Assembly: GCF_000948985.2 (NCBI RefSeq)
Contig: NZ_CP059734.1
Coordinates: forward strand, 806,001-870,000
Length of the DNA: 64,000 nucleotides
Origin: Thalassomonas viridans
GTDB taxonomy: Bacteria > Pseudomonadota > Gammaproteobacteria > Enterobacterales > Alteromonadaceae
Direction of reading: 5' to 3'
In this document: in pieces, positions 8,694 through 18,634 of the stretch
Layout: every line of letters begins with the position of its first letter
Numbering within the stretch: position 1 is the first letter of the stretch
Translations under genes and position numbers: made by a program
The notes under the pieces: model-generated
What the model saw: only the letters and a program-made list of their open reading frames with translations
Databases searched by the model: none
What the model was told of the DNA's origin: nothing

Positions 8694-10765
8694 AGCAAAG
8701 CCCTTTATCACGTATTTTTACCTTGATAAGCCAACGTAATGACGTTCTGCTGGCGGTGTTTTTAGTTTCGGTTATCTTTATGATGATCATGCCCATGCCA
8801 ACCTGGTTGGTTGATGTGCTTATTGCCACTAATATGAGTATTGCCGTTACCTTATTGATGTTGGCCGTATATGTACAAAGCCCTTTGGAATTGTCGGTAT
8901 TTCCCGGCATCTTATTAGCCACCACCTTGTTTCGCCTGGCGCTGTCGATCACGACCACACGGTTAATTTTACTTGAAGCCGACGCCGGTAAAATTGTTGA
9001 AGCTTTTGGTAATTTTGTGGTTGGCGGTAATTTGGTGGTTGGCGCCGTTATTTTCCTTATTCTGACCATAGTGCAATTTCTGGTGATCACTAAAGGCTCT
9101 GAACGTGTGGCCGAGGTCAGTGCGCGTTTTTCACTTGACTCCATGCCGGGAAAACAAATGAGTATCGACGGTGATATGCGCGCCGGTGTGATTGACCAGC
9201 AACAGGCAACGAAATTGCGTTCGGTCGTGCAACGGGAAAGTCAGCTATACGGTTCTATGGACGGAGCGATGAAGTTTGTTAAAGGGGATGCAATTGCCGG
9301 TTTGGTGATTGTTGCGGTTAATATTCTGGGAGGCATCGCCATTGGTATGGGCCAAAAAGGTATGACCGGCAGCGAGGCCCTGCACATCTATTCTATTCTG
9401 ACCATAGGCGACGGCTTAGTCGCACAAATTCCGTCGTTATTTATTTCCATTACTGCCGGTTTTATCGTCACCCGGGTAAAACCGGAAGATAAGCTGAACT
9501 TAGGTAATGATATGGGCCGGCAATTAACCGGTCACCCCAAAGCCCTGATGATCGGCGGCAGCCTGCTGGCCGGTTTTGCCTTTATTCCGGGATTTCCGAC
9601 CCTGGCCTTTTTGGTGCTTGCCTGTATTATCGGCGGATCAGGTTTTTACCTGGCAAAGCGAAATCCTACTGACGATACCCCGGCGGGCAAAAATAGTGAA
9701 GGGGATATTATTCCCGAAATGACCACAGAAGGCGATAGCGACGATTTGCAGTCGATCACCGCTCCCTTGATTTTAGATATAGATGCCGGCTGTAAAGAGT
9801 TTTTGACGGTTGCCCGGCTGAATGAGCAACTTAAGCGGGTTCGTCATGCGCTGTACATGGATCTTGGCGTTCCCTTTCCCGGTATACACTTGCGTTATAA
9901 TGCCGGATTAAATGATCGCCAGTATCAGATCCTATTACAGGAAATCCCGGTTGCCGAAGGTATTTTACCCCTGGATCATGTCATTGTGCGCGAAGCAAGC
10001 GAAGATCTTGATATTTTAGCGGTGCCTTACGAAAGCCCTGAAAACTGCACCATACCAGGCAAGGTGATTTGGGTGGAAAACCAGTATCAGTCTCAATTGG
10101 AGCAGGCCGGAATATATGCGATGGATCCGGTCGAGACCGTATGCTTCCATCTTTCTTATGTGCTTAAACGTTACGCCGCAGACTTTATCGGTATTCAGGA
10201 AACCCGGCAGATCATTGAAAATATGGAAAAAGACTTTGCCGAGCTGGTGAAAGAAGTGCAACGTTTGTTGCCGTTGCAAAAAATTACCGACATTTTCCAG
10301 CGCCTGGTTGCCGAAGACATTTCCATCCGCAGTTTGCGCTGTATTTTTGAAGCTTTGGTTGAGTGGGCGCAAAAAGAAAAAGATACCATATTATTGACAG
10401 AATATGTGCGCGGAGCCCTGAGTCGGCAAATCAGTTACAAATACAGCAACGACACCAACATTATGTCGGCATATTTGCTGACCCAGGATCTCGAAGAAAC
10501 GGTGCGTTCAGGGATCCGTCAAACATCGGCGGGAGCCTACCTGGCGCTGGAGCCTGACGAGTCCAAGGGAATTCTTGACCAAATCCAAAAAAATGTCGGT
10601 GATATCAACAACGTACTCCATAAACCCGTGCTGGTGGTATCCCTTGATATTCGGCGCTATATCCGCAAGTTAATAGAGCGGGATTTTTATGATTTGGCGG
10701 TATTGTCTTTTCAGGAGCTGACCCAGGATATTAACGTGCAGCCACTGGCAAGAATCGGGGAATAG
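8690..10765 (+). CDS. sctV: T3SS major export gate protein SctV
   Basis: A 691-residue FHIPEP-family protein (YscV/InvA/HrcV). It is an inner-membrane nonamer that binds chaperone-substrate complexes and couples proton flow to export. Seen: an N-terminal half with about eight membrane helices (LAVFLVSVIFMMIMPMPTWLV and later ones), the conserved cytoplasmic loop MPGKQMSIDGDMRAGVID near residues 151-168, and a C-terminal cytoplasmic half with LGVPFPGIHLRY. The usual family length is about 690-700. The ATG at 8690 overlaps the upstream stop; a longer frame from 8603 adds residues not found in the family. It is unusual that sctV is split off from the other export genes and follows a STAS gene. 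Confidence 0.95.
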   Translation: MKQSPLSRIFTLISQRNDVLLAVFLVSVIFMMIMPMPTWLVDVLIATNMSIAVTLLMLAVYVQSPLELSVFPGILLATTLFRLALSITTTRLILLEADAGKIVEAFGNFVVGGNLVVGAVIFLILTIVQFLVITKGSERVAEVSARFSLDSMPGKQMSIDGDMRAGVIDQQQATKLRSVVQRESQLYGSMDGAMKFVKGDAIAGLVIVAVNILGGIAIGMGQKGMTGSEALHIYSILTIGDGLVAQIPSLFISITAGFIVTRVKPEDKLNLGNDMGRQLTGHPKALMIGGSLLAGFAFIPGFPTLAFLVLACIIGGSGFYLAKRNPTDDTPAGKNSEGDIIPEMTTEGDSDDLQSITAPLILDIDAGCKEFLTVARLNEQLKRVRHALYMDLGVPFPGIHLRYNAGLNDRQYQILLQEIPVAEGILPLDHVIVREASEDLDILAVPYESPENCTIPGKVIWVENQYQSQLEQAGIYAMDPVETVCFHLSYVLKRYAADFIGIQETRQIIENMEKDFAELVKEVQRLLPLQKITDIFQRLVAEDISIRSLRCIFEALVEWAQKEKDTILLTEYVRGALSRQISYKYSNDTNIMSAYLLTQDLEETVRSGIRQTSAGAYLALEPDESKGILDQIQKNVGDINNVLHKPVLVVSLDIRRYIRKLIERDFYDLAVLSFQELTQDINVQPLARIGE

Positions 10766-11464
10766 GCGTAACAAGCATGCCGGTTTTGCTTTCACGCTGT
10801 GGCCATAGAGTGCTGTCAGTATAGCCCGGCATTTAGTGGTAAATGCCTGCTACCCATGGGGATATGATAAAGCAGGGCTGTGACTGGCTGCACAACTTCC
10901 GGGCCGGCCACAGCCCGGTAATACTTACTGACATTTCGGTTAGTATCGTCGGGCATAACCCTATGTTCACTTTAGTCGGGCATTATTGACGGTGTGTATC
11001 CGTTAAAGCCGGGGCGCTTGAGTGAAAGTTGAACTACCCTCCGGCATTGCTTTGCGCTGATCACTGGTTTTTTCTAGCGATACGATAAAGTTGTGAAAAT
11101 GTAAGATAAAGTCAAAAACAAAAGCTGCTTATCGGATTCTTATTACTACGTATTGTAAATGGTATGGCTGCTTTTTCTGTATAGCGAGCAATATATAGAG
11201 CCTGGGTTTGGAAATCACTCTTAAATAATGATGCCGCTGCCAGGAGGGAAGATTGCCATACCATTAGGGTCTGTTTGTCTCTGGAGGAGATGAAGATTTT
11301 TGAGCGGCTTTTGCCTTTACCTGATAAGAGGTTACGTCAGAAAATAGATTTTCTAACGCCGATAGGGAAAAACAGCCAGAAAGTTCATCCGCGGTCAAAA
11401 GCAAACAGGCCCTGGCAGCAGGAAATAGTTCTGTGGCAGGTATCTTATATAATGAGGCGTGAAA
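10766..11464. other. Gene-free stretch with repeat copy A
   Basis: No supported gene. After sctV there is an 8-bp hairpin (GGGCTGTG at 10875-10882 with CACAGCCC at 10909-10916) without a T-run. From 11263 a dispersed repeat runs to about 11450. A 69-codon frame at 11275-11484 lies in this repeat and is discussed under it. Confidence 0.4.
11263..11450 (+). repeat. Dispersed intergenic repeat, copy A
   Basis: It shares a body with the minus-strand copy at 40935-41145. Common blocks, in order: ATTAGGG, TCTxTGGAGG, GAGATTTTTGAGCGG or AAGATTTTTGAGCGG, TTTTCTAACxCCGAxAGGG, AAAACAGCCA, and AAACAGGCCCT. Both copies can be read as a small peptide (IFERxL ... FLTPxG), but the conservation is equally visible at DNA level and there is little sign of codon-position bias. 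Function unknown. Confidence 0.6.
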
Positions 11465-12364
11465 ATGACCGGTTTGACGACTAAACAAATACTGAGTAGA
11501 TTCACTGAAGGCAAGCCGTTGAGCTCACAGGAAAGGAAGTTGCTCTGTGACTATATTCTTGGCGCCCGGCATTTTGCTGAGAAGAAAAGTGAACTTGAAC
11601 AAGGTATTAATCGCCAGGGCTATAGAGCCATTGACATATCAAACACAGGTCCGTTATGCGACTTGCCAGGAAATGTTTCCTACCTGCCCTATAGTGCCAC
11701 CGCCGCCGAAAGGCTGCATGCCTGTAGCGTCTTAAAGCATGGTAATACAGGTTATTGCGCCAAGGAGGCCGGCAGTTCGGTATTGTCGCATGAAAGTGCT
11801 GCCCCGGTAGAAGTGCTTATTGCCAAGTGCAGCAGCGCAATGGTAGATAATGCTGAAATGGAAGGGCCGGCAGCCATTAATAGCGCGAACCAGGTACGCG
11901 GCGCATTCATCCATGCCGGGCTGGCGTATGTTCAGCCAGACACTATGGCTATGGCTTCTAACAGTTCTAAAGTGAGTAGGGTGCTGCGGATTTCCGATGC
12001 CATTGCCATGCAATCAGCACTGAGCCTGTCGGGTTATCACCGGGCTTTGAGCCTTGAAATCCGCTCACTTAACCTCAGAGAAAAAATGAGCCAGCTTAGA
12101 AGGGCTGAGCGATACCTTATGTTGGCAACGGGGATGCCGAATGACACCGCAGGGATGTACACCATGGAAGAAAGGAAATTATTGTTTGGCGGTTATGGTG
12201 AAAAGGTTGATGCAGTAATGGCCCCCCTGCACCAGAGATGTTTCGGCGGCTATATCAGCAAGATGTCACGGACACAGCTTATTCGGCTTGCCGATGACTT
12301 ATCCAGGCAGCATGTGGGAATCGGTAGGATCAGGAAATTGCCGGCTTTGCTTGAAAGTTATTAA
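11465..12364 (+). CDS. Unknown T3SS-island protein, paralogue of the 22160 gene
   Basis: A 299-residue protein with no domain I can name. It is clearly related to the gene at 22160-23044: both begin with (I)LxRFTxGxxLxxxERxxLCxxI and share a conserved C-terminal half, SDAIAMxSALSLxxYHxALxxEI, then EKMxxLRxAExYLMLA, DxAGxYTMxERxLL and QLIxLADxxSxQHxGIG. The middle third is diverged and variable, as in secreted effectors. There is no signal peptide or membrane helix. The ATG at 11465 is preceded by GAGG at 7 bases, exactly as in its paralogue; a GTG at 11459 is the alternative. Its position between sctV and a large effector suggests a T3SS substrate or regulator; this is inference. Confidence 0.75.
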   Translation: MTGLTTKQILSRFTEGKPLSSQERKLLCDYILGARHFAEKKSELEQGINRQGYRAIDISNTGPLCDLPGNVSYLPYSATAAERLHACSVLKHGNTGYCAKEAGSSVLSHESAAPVEVLIAKCSSAMVDNAEMEGPAAINSANQVRGAFIHAGLAYVQPDTMAMASNSSKVSRVLRISDAIAMQSALSLSGYHRALSLEIRSLNLREKMSQLRRAERYLMLATGMPNDTAGMYTMEERKLLFGGYGEKVDAVMAPLHQRCFGGYISKMSRTQLIRLADDLSRQHVGIGRIRKLPALLESY

Positions 12365-12829
12365 TGAAATTAGGTGGAACTTTTTCAGCGATGAGGCTTA
12401 TGCACTTTTAAGTTATTGTTTTCTGTACTGTTAAAGGTTAATCGAAAGGCGAAGGGAAACTAGCATAGGGCTGCTGACCTTATTGAGCGCATGGAAGTAA
12501 ATAGGCCGTCGACACTATTTTACCGGCAAAATGAGCTGAAACATTAAACGAAGGGAAACAGTGCTTAGAATTTCTGTGAGCCAAAAGGTTAGAAATAACT
12601 GTTTAGGGGGATCTTGCATATTGAATTCGCCACTGGCCTTTTCTGCTTTTCCCCTGGTTATCTATACCGCTTATGGATAAATGCGTTGCTGGCAAAACCG
12701 GGAGTATATCAGAAAATAAAGGTGGAACAGCAGGGTGATAAGTTGTTTTTACACTGACAATAAGCACTTTGTTGGAAGTGTTTCTGGAATTAAAAAAAAG
12801 AAAAGTGAAGTCTAAACAAGGTTGCTGAT
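12365..12829. other. Gene-free stretch before the large effector
   Basis: No gene or clear element seen in 465 bases. It should hold the promoter of the disrupted effector gene that starts at 12830. Confidence 0.35.
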
Positions 12830-13339
12830 ATGAATGAATTATTCAATAAAAATCTTCAAAGTCCTCAAAGTCCTCAAAGTCCTCAAAGTCCTCAAAGTCC
12901 TCAAAGTCCTCAAAGTCCTCAAAGTCCTCAAAGCCAACAAACTTTTGTGGGCACTTATAAAGATGTTGACCACCAAGGCAAAAAAGACCTTTCAGAGGTT
13001 GCGTATGCTTTTCCTGCTGTACCCGAGAAAAAAAAGCCAGAAAACCTGAGCCAAAATCAGTATCTTTGGTGGACCAGAAATTCGAAGGAGCTATCTATCA
13101 AAGATCCTTTATTTGTTTCTAAGCTAAATGGTTTTCTTGATGTTCTTAACACAACAGAACAGCAAAATTTGGCTACCTATCGACTCGGTTATAACAAAAG
13201 CAAAAAATGTTTCCAGCTTTTATATCGCGGCAACCACTTAACAAATAGTGTCCGCCGACGTGTAGGCGTTATACCTCAAGTGGCGAGTAAGTTAAAGGAT
13301 GGTGCTGTAATGGTCAAGTCAAACTGGACACCTAGTTAA
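12830..13339 (+). pseudogene. 5' part of large effector gene, cut by IS3 insertion
   Basis: This fragment encodes the N-terminus of a protein whose remainder is at 14571-17643. The ATG has AAGG 8 bases upstream. It starts MNELFNKNLQ, then eight SPQ units, a soluble domain and DGAVMVKSN. The last residues come from the IS3 end, so the true gene stops at 13305. Joining 13305 to 14571 restores the frame through GCT: LKDG-AKQLVESAKN. The Ser/Pro/Gln-rich, disordered N-terminus suits a T3SS secretion signal. As it stands it could still give a 169-residue protein containing the secretion signal but no catalytic part. Confidence 0.85.
12861..12932 (+). repeat. Eight tandem 9-bp repeats (GTCCTCAAA)
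   Basis: Eight perfect copies of GTCCTCAAA encode eight Ser-Pro-Gln units just after residue 10 of the effector. The unit is a multiple of three, so copy-number change would alter linker length without breaking the frame. Perfect identity of all copies implies recent expansion. Confidence 0.95.
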
Positions 13340-14148
13340 GCTACATCGGCTAATTTTATTCGTTCGTATTCCATTGGCGAAACATAACCCAGTTTTGAAT
13401 GAGGCCGTTTGCTGTTGTAATACGCCAAATAATCTAAAATGCTGAGCTTGGCTTCTGACTTAGTTCGAAAGCTTTGATAATTTAACTGCTCATATTTTAA
13501 ACTTCTGAAAAAACGCTCTGTTGGTGCGTTGTCCCAGCAATCCCCTTTACCGCTCATGCTAGCTTGCATCCCCATCGTTCTTAGATGCTTGCGGTATTTA
13601 TCGCTAGCATATTGGCTTCCACGATCTGAGTGATGGATAAGCCCTTTACCGGGTTTTCTACGCCAATAGGCCATTTGTAAGGCTTTGACACACAGTTCAG
13701 TACGCATGTGTTCATCAATTGCCCAACCAACGATTTGGCGGTTAGAAAGATCCATTACGGCCGCCAGATACATCCAACCTTGCAGGGTCCAAACGTATGT
13801 GATGTCTGTTGTCCAAACCTGATTAGGCTGATTAACATCAAACTGCCGAGCGAGTATGTTGGGCGCTATACCATAGTTATGCTCGCTGTCAGTTGTTACC
13901 TTAAATTTTTTGGGGTAACGAGCTATCAAACCTAATCTTGCCATCATACGACGAACCTTAAATCGTCCTACTTGATGGCCAAGCTTAATTAATTCCTTCA
14001 CCATACGTCTAGAGCCGAGTGTTTGCCTGTGCTCTGTGAAAAGTTTACGGGCATCTTCATCTAAACTATTTTGCCGATTATCGGGCGCTATAGGTCTATT
14101 ACACCAATCATAAAAAGCACTGGAGCTAACTTCCATTACTCTGCACAT
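13336..14148 (-). CDS. IS3-family transposase OrfB (DDE integrase domain)
   Basis: A 270-residue integrase-fold protein. Seen: the HTH_21-like start (SSSAFYDWCNRP), then the catalytic core with WTTDITYV (first Asp), HHSDRGSQY (second Asp) and GDCWDNAPTERFFRSLKYE (Glu), ending in YNSKRPHSKLGYVSPMEYE. OrfB probably continues upstream in the -1 frame (FQFIRENKKTWPVLQ) and is made as an OrfAB fusion by a -1 frameshift near the end of orfA, as in other IS3 elements. It appears intact, so the element may still be active. Confidence 0.93.
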   Translation of the reverse strand: MCRVMEVSSSAFYDWCNRPIAPDNRQNSLDEDARKLFTEHRQTLGSRRMVKELIKLGHQVGRFKVRRMMARLGLIARYPKKFKVTTDSEHNYGIAPNILARQFDVNQPNQVWTTDITYVWTLQGWMYLAAVMDLSNRQIVGWAIDEHMRTELCVKALQMAYWRRKPGKGLIHHSDRGSQYASDKYRKHLRTMGMQASMSGKGDCWDNAPTERFFRSLKYEQLNYQSFRTKSEAKLSILDYLAYYNSKRPHSKLGYVSPMEYERIKLADVA

Positions 14149-14195
14149 TTGAAGAACTGGCCAAGTCTTCTTATTCTCACGAATAAATTGAAACC

Positions 14196-14501
14196 TTATT
14201 CGTTTTCCTTCGCAAAGAAGACTGCGGCCTTTTTTAAAATATCTCGCTCCATTTTCAATTTAGCGACTTCTTTTCGTAGCTTTTCTAATTCAGCTCGTTC
14301 AGCTAAGTTAGTGTTGGTTTGTTTACCTGAACTTGGTGAACGATAGCCTTGCTCTGTACGAACCCAGCGACCGATAGCACTAAGTGAAATTCCTAAACTA
14401 TCAGCTGCTTCTTGCTGAGTATAACCTTGCTCGGTTACCAGCTTTACAGCATCTTGCTTAAACTCTACTGAATACTTTGGACGTTTAGATTTATTACTCA
14501 T
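14196..14501 (-). CDS. IS3-family OrfA (helix-turn-helix)
   Basis: A 101-residue DNA-binding protein of the HTH_Tnp_1 type: YSVEFKQDAVKLVTEQGYTQQEAADSLGIS followed by a leucine-zipper-like stretch ERAELEKLRKEVAKLKMERDILKKAAVFFAKENE. It binds the inverted repeats and provides the N-terminus of the OrfAB transposase. Located just inside the right inverted repeat of the IS3 element. Confidence 0.93.
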   Translation of the reverse strand: MSNKSKRPKYSVEFKQDAVKLVTEQGYTQQEAADSLGISLSAIGRWVRTEQGYRSPSSGKQTNTNLAERAELEKLRKEVAKLKMERDILKKAAVFFAKENE

Positions 14502-14577
14502 ATTTACCTCTACGGGACATTATACTTTATGTCATTAGAGGTGTCCGGCTGTATTAGACCACTTCAGTGCTAAACAA

Positions 14578-17500
14578 TTGGTTGAAAGCGCTAAGAATAA
14601 TTGTACGCCGGCATGGGTCTCTATAAAGGGGCTTGGTGTTCTCACCTGGCCGGCCAGGAAACTTGTTAGTTTAGTTACAACGTTTGCTTTCACCATTCCC
14701 TGTCAATATGTGCTGTCAAAAGTTCAGGGAAAGGCTAGGAGTATAGGTTATTGCTCGCTTAAGCCAGGTTATAGCATAGGTTTGTCTAAGGTATATCAAG
14801 GCATAAAAACGGCTATTGAAGAGACGTCAGAGCCTATTGCCGCAAAGGATTTAATAAAAATAGAAGAGTTTGTTCAAAGAACACATAGCGACTACCCCCT
14901 TACCCGTGCAAAACGTTTGGTTTCTAAATTGAATACATATAAGGCATTGATATACCGTTCTTGTAAAAGTGATTATAAACAAACGAAGACAAATTTTATT
15001 GAAGGTGGCAGCATGTTAAGGCGGGGCCTTAACCCAAGCCGGAATACAGGCTTAAGGCACCATAATAAAACATATAACAAATGTATGGGGGCTATAAAGA
15101 AAATACGCGAGGCGGGCGAGGATGGTAGATTAAATACGCACTTTGACTTTTCATCGCGTCAGGCATTAGCACGCAACATCAATACTTTCAAAAAGGTGCT
15201 TACAAATCCCTCGTCAGTAAGTGACGAAAAAACAGGCACGGTTTCAAAAGGAGAGCTGCTCAATGCCATGACAACCGATTGTCGCCGGAGCTGCGAACAA
15301 TTGATGCGGGATATAACAAATGATAGCGATAGCCTGGATGAAAAAAAAGAGAAGTTAACCGGTTATGGCCAAAATTTAGCTTATTTGCGTAGAGAATTGG
15401 TTAAAAGCTACTCGCTGGCTATTGAGAATGATAAAAGCATACAGATGCATTTTAAGGAGCTTATCAGTCAAGATTTAAATGATGACGACTTTAATACCAG
15501 GATAAGGACTATAGCCGCCAATTGTGAGAACAACAAAGATATTCATACTATTCTTGCCACGTTGCGCTATGTGCAGGCAGCTGAAAAAATGGTTTGCGAT
15601 TTGTTAAAGCATGAAGTCGGCGATATGAATGACTTTTTAAATAAGCATTCTGATTTGGCTACAGGGAAAGCTGTAGGATTAGAAGAATTACAAAATGACA
15701 GCATTGCCTACTATTTGCAGCGGGCAGCAGCGAATACGGCAGATTCATCTTTATATATGACCGTTAGAACGGTTATAAATGCAACGATTCGGGAAAATAG
15801 TCATATTTATTTAAATAATGAGGCGATTTACGAGTTACTGAATATTAAATGTTATAACAAACTATTTCCACCTTTTACGAACCAGGATATTGAAGGGCTT
15901 CTTCCGCCATTAAGGCTTCCTAAGGCTGAATACCGTACACACATACAGCGTAGAGATGGACTGGATTTTACCCCCGCACAAGTTGAACGCGGTGTTCGCA
16001 TTGAGCAAAACTCAGGCGATGAAAATATGGCTTTAAGAGAGCTTTTTCCTAGCCAAGCAACAGAAGATATTGAGTACGTTGATTATTGTCTAACCGAGAG
16101 TCATCGAAATGAATACGGTGGTAGTTATACCGTATGGACTCCCATGAAAGAAAATGAAGAGAATCAACGGGTGCCTGATACTGATGAGCCTTTGGAAGTG
16201 CTTGCACAAGGCACGCGAACAAGTGATCAGGAGTTAGCTTCATACAATGCATTTGGAATGGGTAAGGTTAAAACAGCTTATTCAGAAAAAACCTTTACCG
16301 GAACGACCGGTATTGTTGCCGATATGTATTACCAACCGGGGAAGATGGCAACAAAAGAGCTTGAAGATGGCCTGATGAAGAAGATGGCTCAATGGCAGGG
16401 ACGGAAAATAAATATCAGTGGACATAGTTTGGGGGGTGGCTTTGTTGAGAAGTTCGCTGTTACTGCGGCTAAGAGAGCTGTTATAGATAGCAGTACGGAT
16501 GTGAATGAATACCAAGATACCTTCAGAAAAATGAACTTTTACGCTTTGTCTCCGGTGGGAAATGAATATAAAAATAATAAACAGTATTATCAGGCCATTA
16601 ATACTGTTTATACGCAACAATACCATAAAGAAATTGAGAAGTTGGTAAAGAAGCAAGACATAGAATCTGAACTGAGTGAAAAGTTAAAAGATCGAGACCT
16701 GGCGGATATATTAAGGACCAAATATTCCATTTATGATTTAAAGAAGTTTTATTCTGAAAAAGGCACGTTGAGAAAATATGTTGAGTCGGCAAAGAATGAG
16801 CTTGAACGCGAGTTACGCTTTAAATATAAGACTAAAAATGACAAAGAAGTAACTTTTTCTGAAAAAATTGCGTTGTACCTTGGCTCAGAAAACAGTTCGC
16901 CCATAACGAAAGATAAAATTAACAAATACATGTTAACGCTTGCGCCTTTATGGTACGAAGATATTGATGAGAAGGCGCTTGGAGCATCTTTTAAAGATAA
17001 GGTTTTAAACCGAGAAAAATTAAAAAAGATAGCTGATAAATTCTTTGATGAAGATGCAGAACTTCAAAAAATACCTCTACAGGAGGAAAATATAGAGAAA
17101 TGGGGTCGCTTGATTAACTATATTGATACTCTTGAGCAATGTGCCGATAAGGCCGCCAGTGCCTGCCCTCACCTGGAGACCTGGGCAACCGGTTTTGATC
17201 CCGTGCCGGCGTTACATTCGCATATCGGACTGCCGCACAGTCTCAGCGAGTCCCTGTTTATTGCACCGAGAATGCGATACAACATGCCCACATGGCAAAT
17301 ACAAACAACAGACCCTATGGCGGATAAACTCCCCGAGGCTGCCAGCTTAAGACCGAATCATTCCAGGGCGGGCATAACATATGCGCTGAGAAACCCCTTA
17401 GGAGCCATACGTGCCAGTTTAAAATACAGGGAAGGAAAGGTAAAAGGCAAACTGATTCGCTTTACCACTGGACCGTTATGGAAGCTTGCATCCCCCGTTA

Positions 17501-17643
17501 GACTGCTGGCAAAGCATGTAGTAAAGCTTAAAGAAGGGGCAATTCACGATACCAATCAACGTACTATAGATCTTTTAACTAATAGTGAGGTGAGTTTGGC
17601 GAAAGCTCATCATTATAGTTGCTCGGAAAGTCAGTTTCTGTAG
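14578..17643 (+). pseudogene. 3' part of large effector, lipase-like (GHSLGG)
   Basis: This fragment encodes residues of the disrupted effector after the IS3 element; the original coding sequence resumes at 14571 and the intact protein would have about 1182 residues. As it stands only a TTG at 14578 without a clear ribosome binding site could start it. The N-terminal half is helical and charged. Near the middle KINISGHSLGGGF gives the Ser nucleophile elbow of class 3 lipases/phospholipases (codon 16426-16428, residue 778 of the restored protein), preceded by GTTGIVADMYY as a possible oxyanion strand. The C-terminal 400 residues are helical. A CesT-like chaperone gene follows 52 bases later. 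Likely an injected lipid hydrolase, now inactivated. The acid and His of the triad cannot be assigned. Confidence 0.82.
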
Positions 17644-17701
17644 GGGCTTAAATCATTGAAAATCAAACAAGTGAACGACAGTAAGAAACATTGGGGTGGA
17701 T

Positions 17702-18205
17702 ATGCATACTTCTGAAGATTTTTTCAGCATGATTGACGAAATTAGTCAATATTTGAGTCTGGCTAATTGCTTTGTTGATGAAGATGGTGAGCCTCAGGTA
17801 ATGCTCGTTTTTAATGATAATAATCAGGTAGAGGTTATTTTTGATGAGGTTAGCCAACAGTACACTTTTAAAGGAGTAATTCAAATATCGGAGGAAATAA
17901 GCATGGCTGATTGGATGTTGGCTTACGTTAAAATGTTGTTATTCAATGATCTTTCTGAAGTAACTCAAGGCACTCGGGTTGGTTTGTCTGCGCCAATGGG
18001 CGACGCATTATTGATTTATCATGAACACTGCCAGTTGCTGACTATACCGCGTATGATAAGTATCGTTCAGGGGGTGGCAGAGCAAGCTAAAAAATGGGAA
18101 AACTTAATTGTAACCGGTGAGCCTATAGATGACCTTGATTTTTCGTGCTTTGAAAACAGTTTACAGCAAAATAATGATGAGTTGGATTTTGCCCTTAAGC
18201 TGTGA
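17702..18205 (+). CDS. T3SS effector chaperone, CesT/SycE-like
   Basis: A 167-residue acidic protein with the pattern of class I T3SS chaperones: an N-terminal helix (SEDFFSMIDEISQYLSL), alternating strands (EPQVMLVFNDNNQVEVIFDEVSQQYTFKGVI) and C-terminal helices. It contains GEPQVM, also seen in the chaperone at 509 (GQPQVM). The ATG at 17702 lies 5 bases after GGGG; a GTG six bases earlier is an alternative. It directly follows the large lipase-like effector and probably served it, so it may now be an orphan. Confidence 0.7.
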   Translation: MHTSEDFFSMIDEISQYLSLANCFVDEDGEPQVMLVFNDNNQVEVIFDEVSQQYTFKGVIQISEEISMADWMLAYVKMLLFNDLSEVTQGTRVGLSAPMGDALLIYHEHCQLLTIPRMISIVQGVAEQAKKWENLIVTGEPIDDLDFSCFENSLQQNNDELDFALKL

Positions 18206-18634
18206 ACATCACACAGTTACCCCATCAGCACGTTTAATATCGAATTTGATTAAATATTTGAGTTATCGAGCTAAATAAGTCACAAAGTCATATTGGCGAC
18301 GTAGTTATGATTTTACCAAATGAAAAAGGTGTTGCGATGAATCAACTTTGGAATAGAAAAATGTAATGTCTTTCTATAAAGTTTCTGTGGCTTGCGCGGC
18401 TGTTGTTGCCGGTTGTTTTTAGGCGAAATAGCTTGTTCACAATACGGATAGTGTTGATGGGAAGCTTGATGGTATAAGGAAGATTGTTTCCCTGAATATA
18501 GCAACGTTAATTATCCGGTGACAGATAAATTGCTGCGCAATAGCAACGTATCTAAAGCACAGATTTATTCGTTCAAAGTTCAGTGACTATATTTTGGTTG
18601 AGTTGCTTGATAATAATCCACAGCGAGGTAAGTG
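18206..18634. other. Gene-poor stretch with a secretory-peptide remnant
   Basis: The only coding-like feature is an ATG at 18366 reading MSFYKVSVACAAVVAGCF then stop (18420-18422). This looks like a lipoprotein signal with lipobox (VAGC) whose body has been lost to mutation. Nothing else was recognised. Confidence 0.35.

Larger units (their letters stand above)
13306..14566 (-). mobile_element. Complete IS3-family insertion sequence
   Basis: A 1261-bp element on the minus strand. The ends are imperfect 28-bp inverted repeats (20 of 28 match): the left reads TGTAATGGTC...GGACACCT and the right, reverse complemented, TGAAGTGGTC...GGACACCT. The direct repeat GTGC flanks it at 13302-13305 and 14567-14570. 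Two overlapping genes (orfA, orfB) lie inside. Removing the element plus one GTGC copy restores an open effector frame, so the boundaries are well supported. Confidence 0.92.

Noticed and set aside
11275..11484. 69-codon frame in repeat copy A, similar to a 66-codon frame in copy B
   Set aside because: The similarity follows the DNA repeat including insertions that are not multiples of three; peptide coding is not supported, though not fully excluded.
12861..12932. CRISPR-like array
   Set aside because: The repeats are 9 bp in direct tandem without spacers and lie in a coding sequence; no CRISPR array or cas gene seen.
12834..13049. Frame encoding KVL repeats over the SPQ region
   Set aside because: It is the +1 reading of the same 9-bp repeats; the SPQ frame has the ribosome site and continues into the effector.
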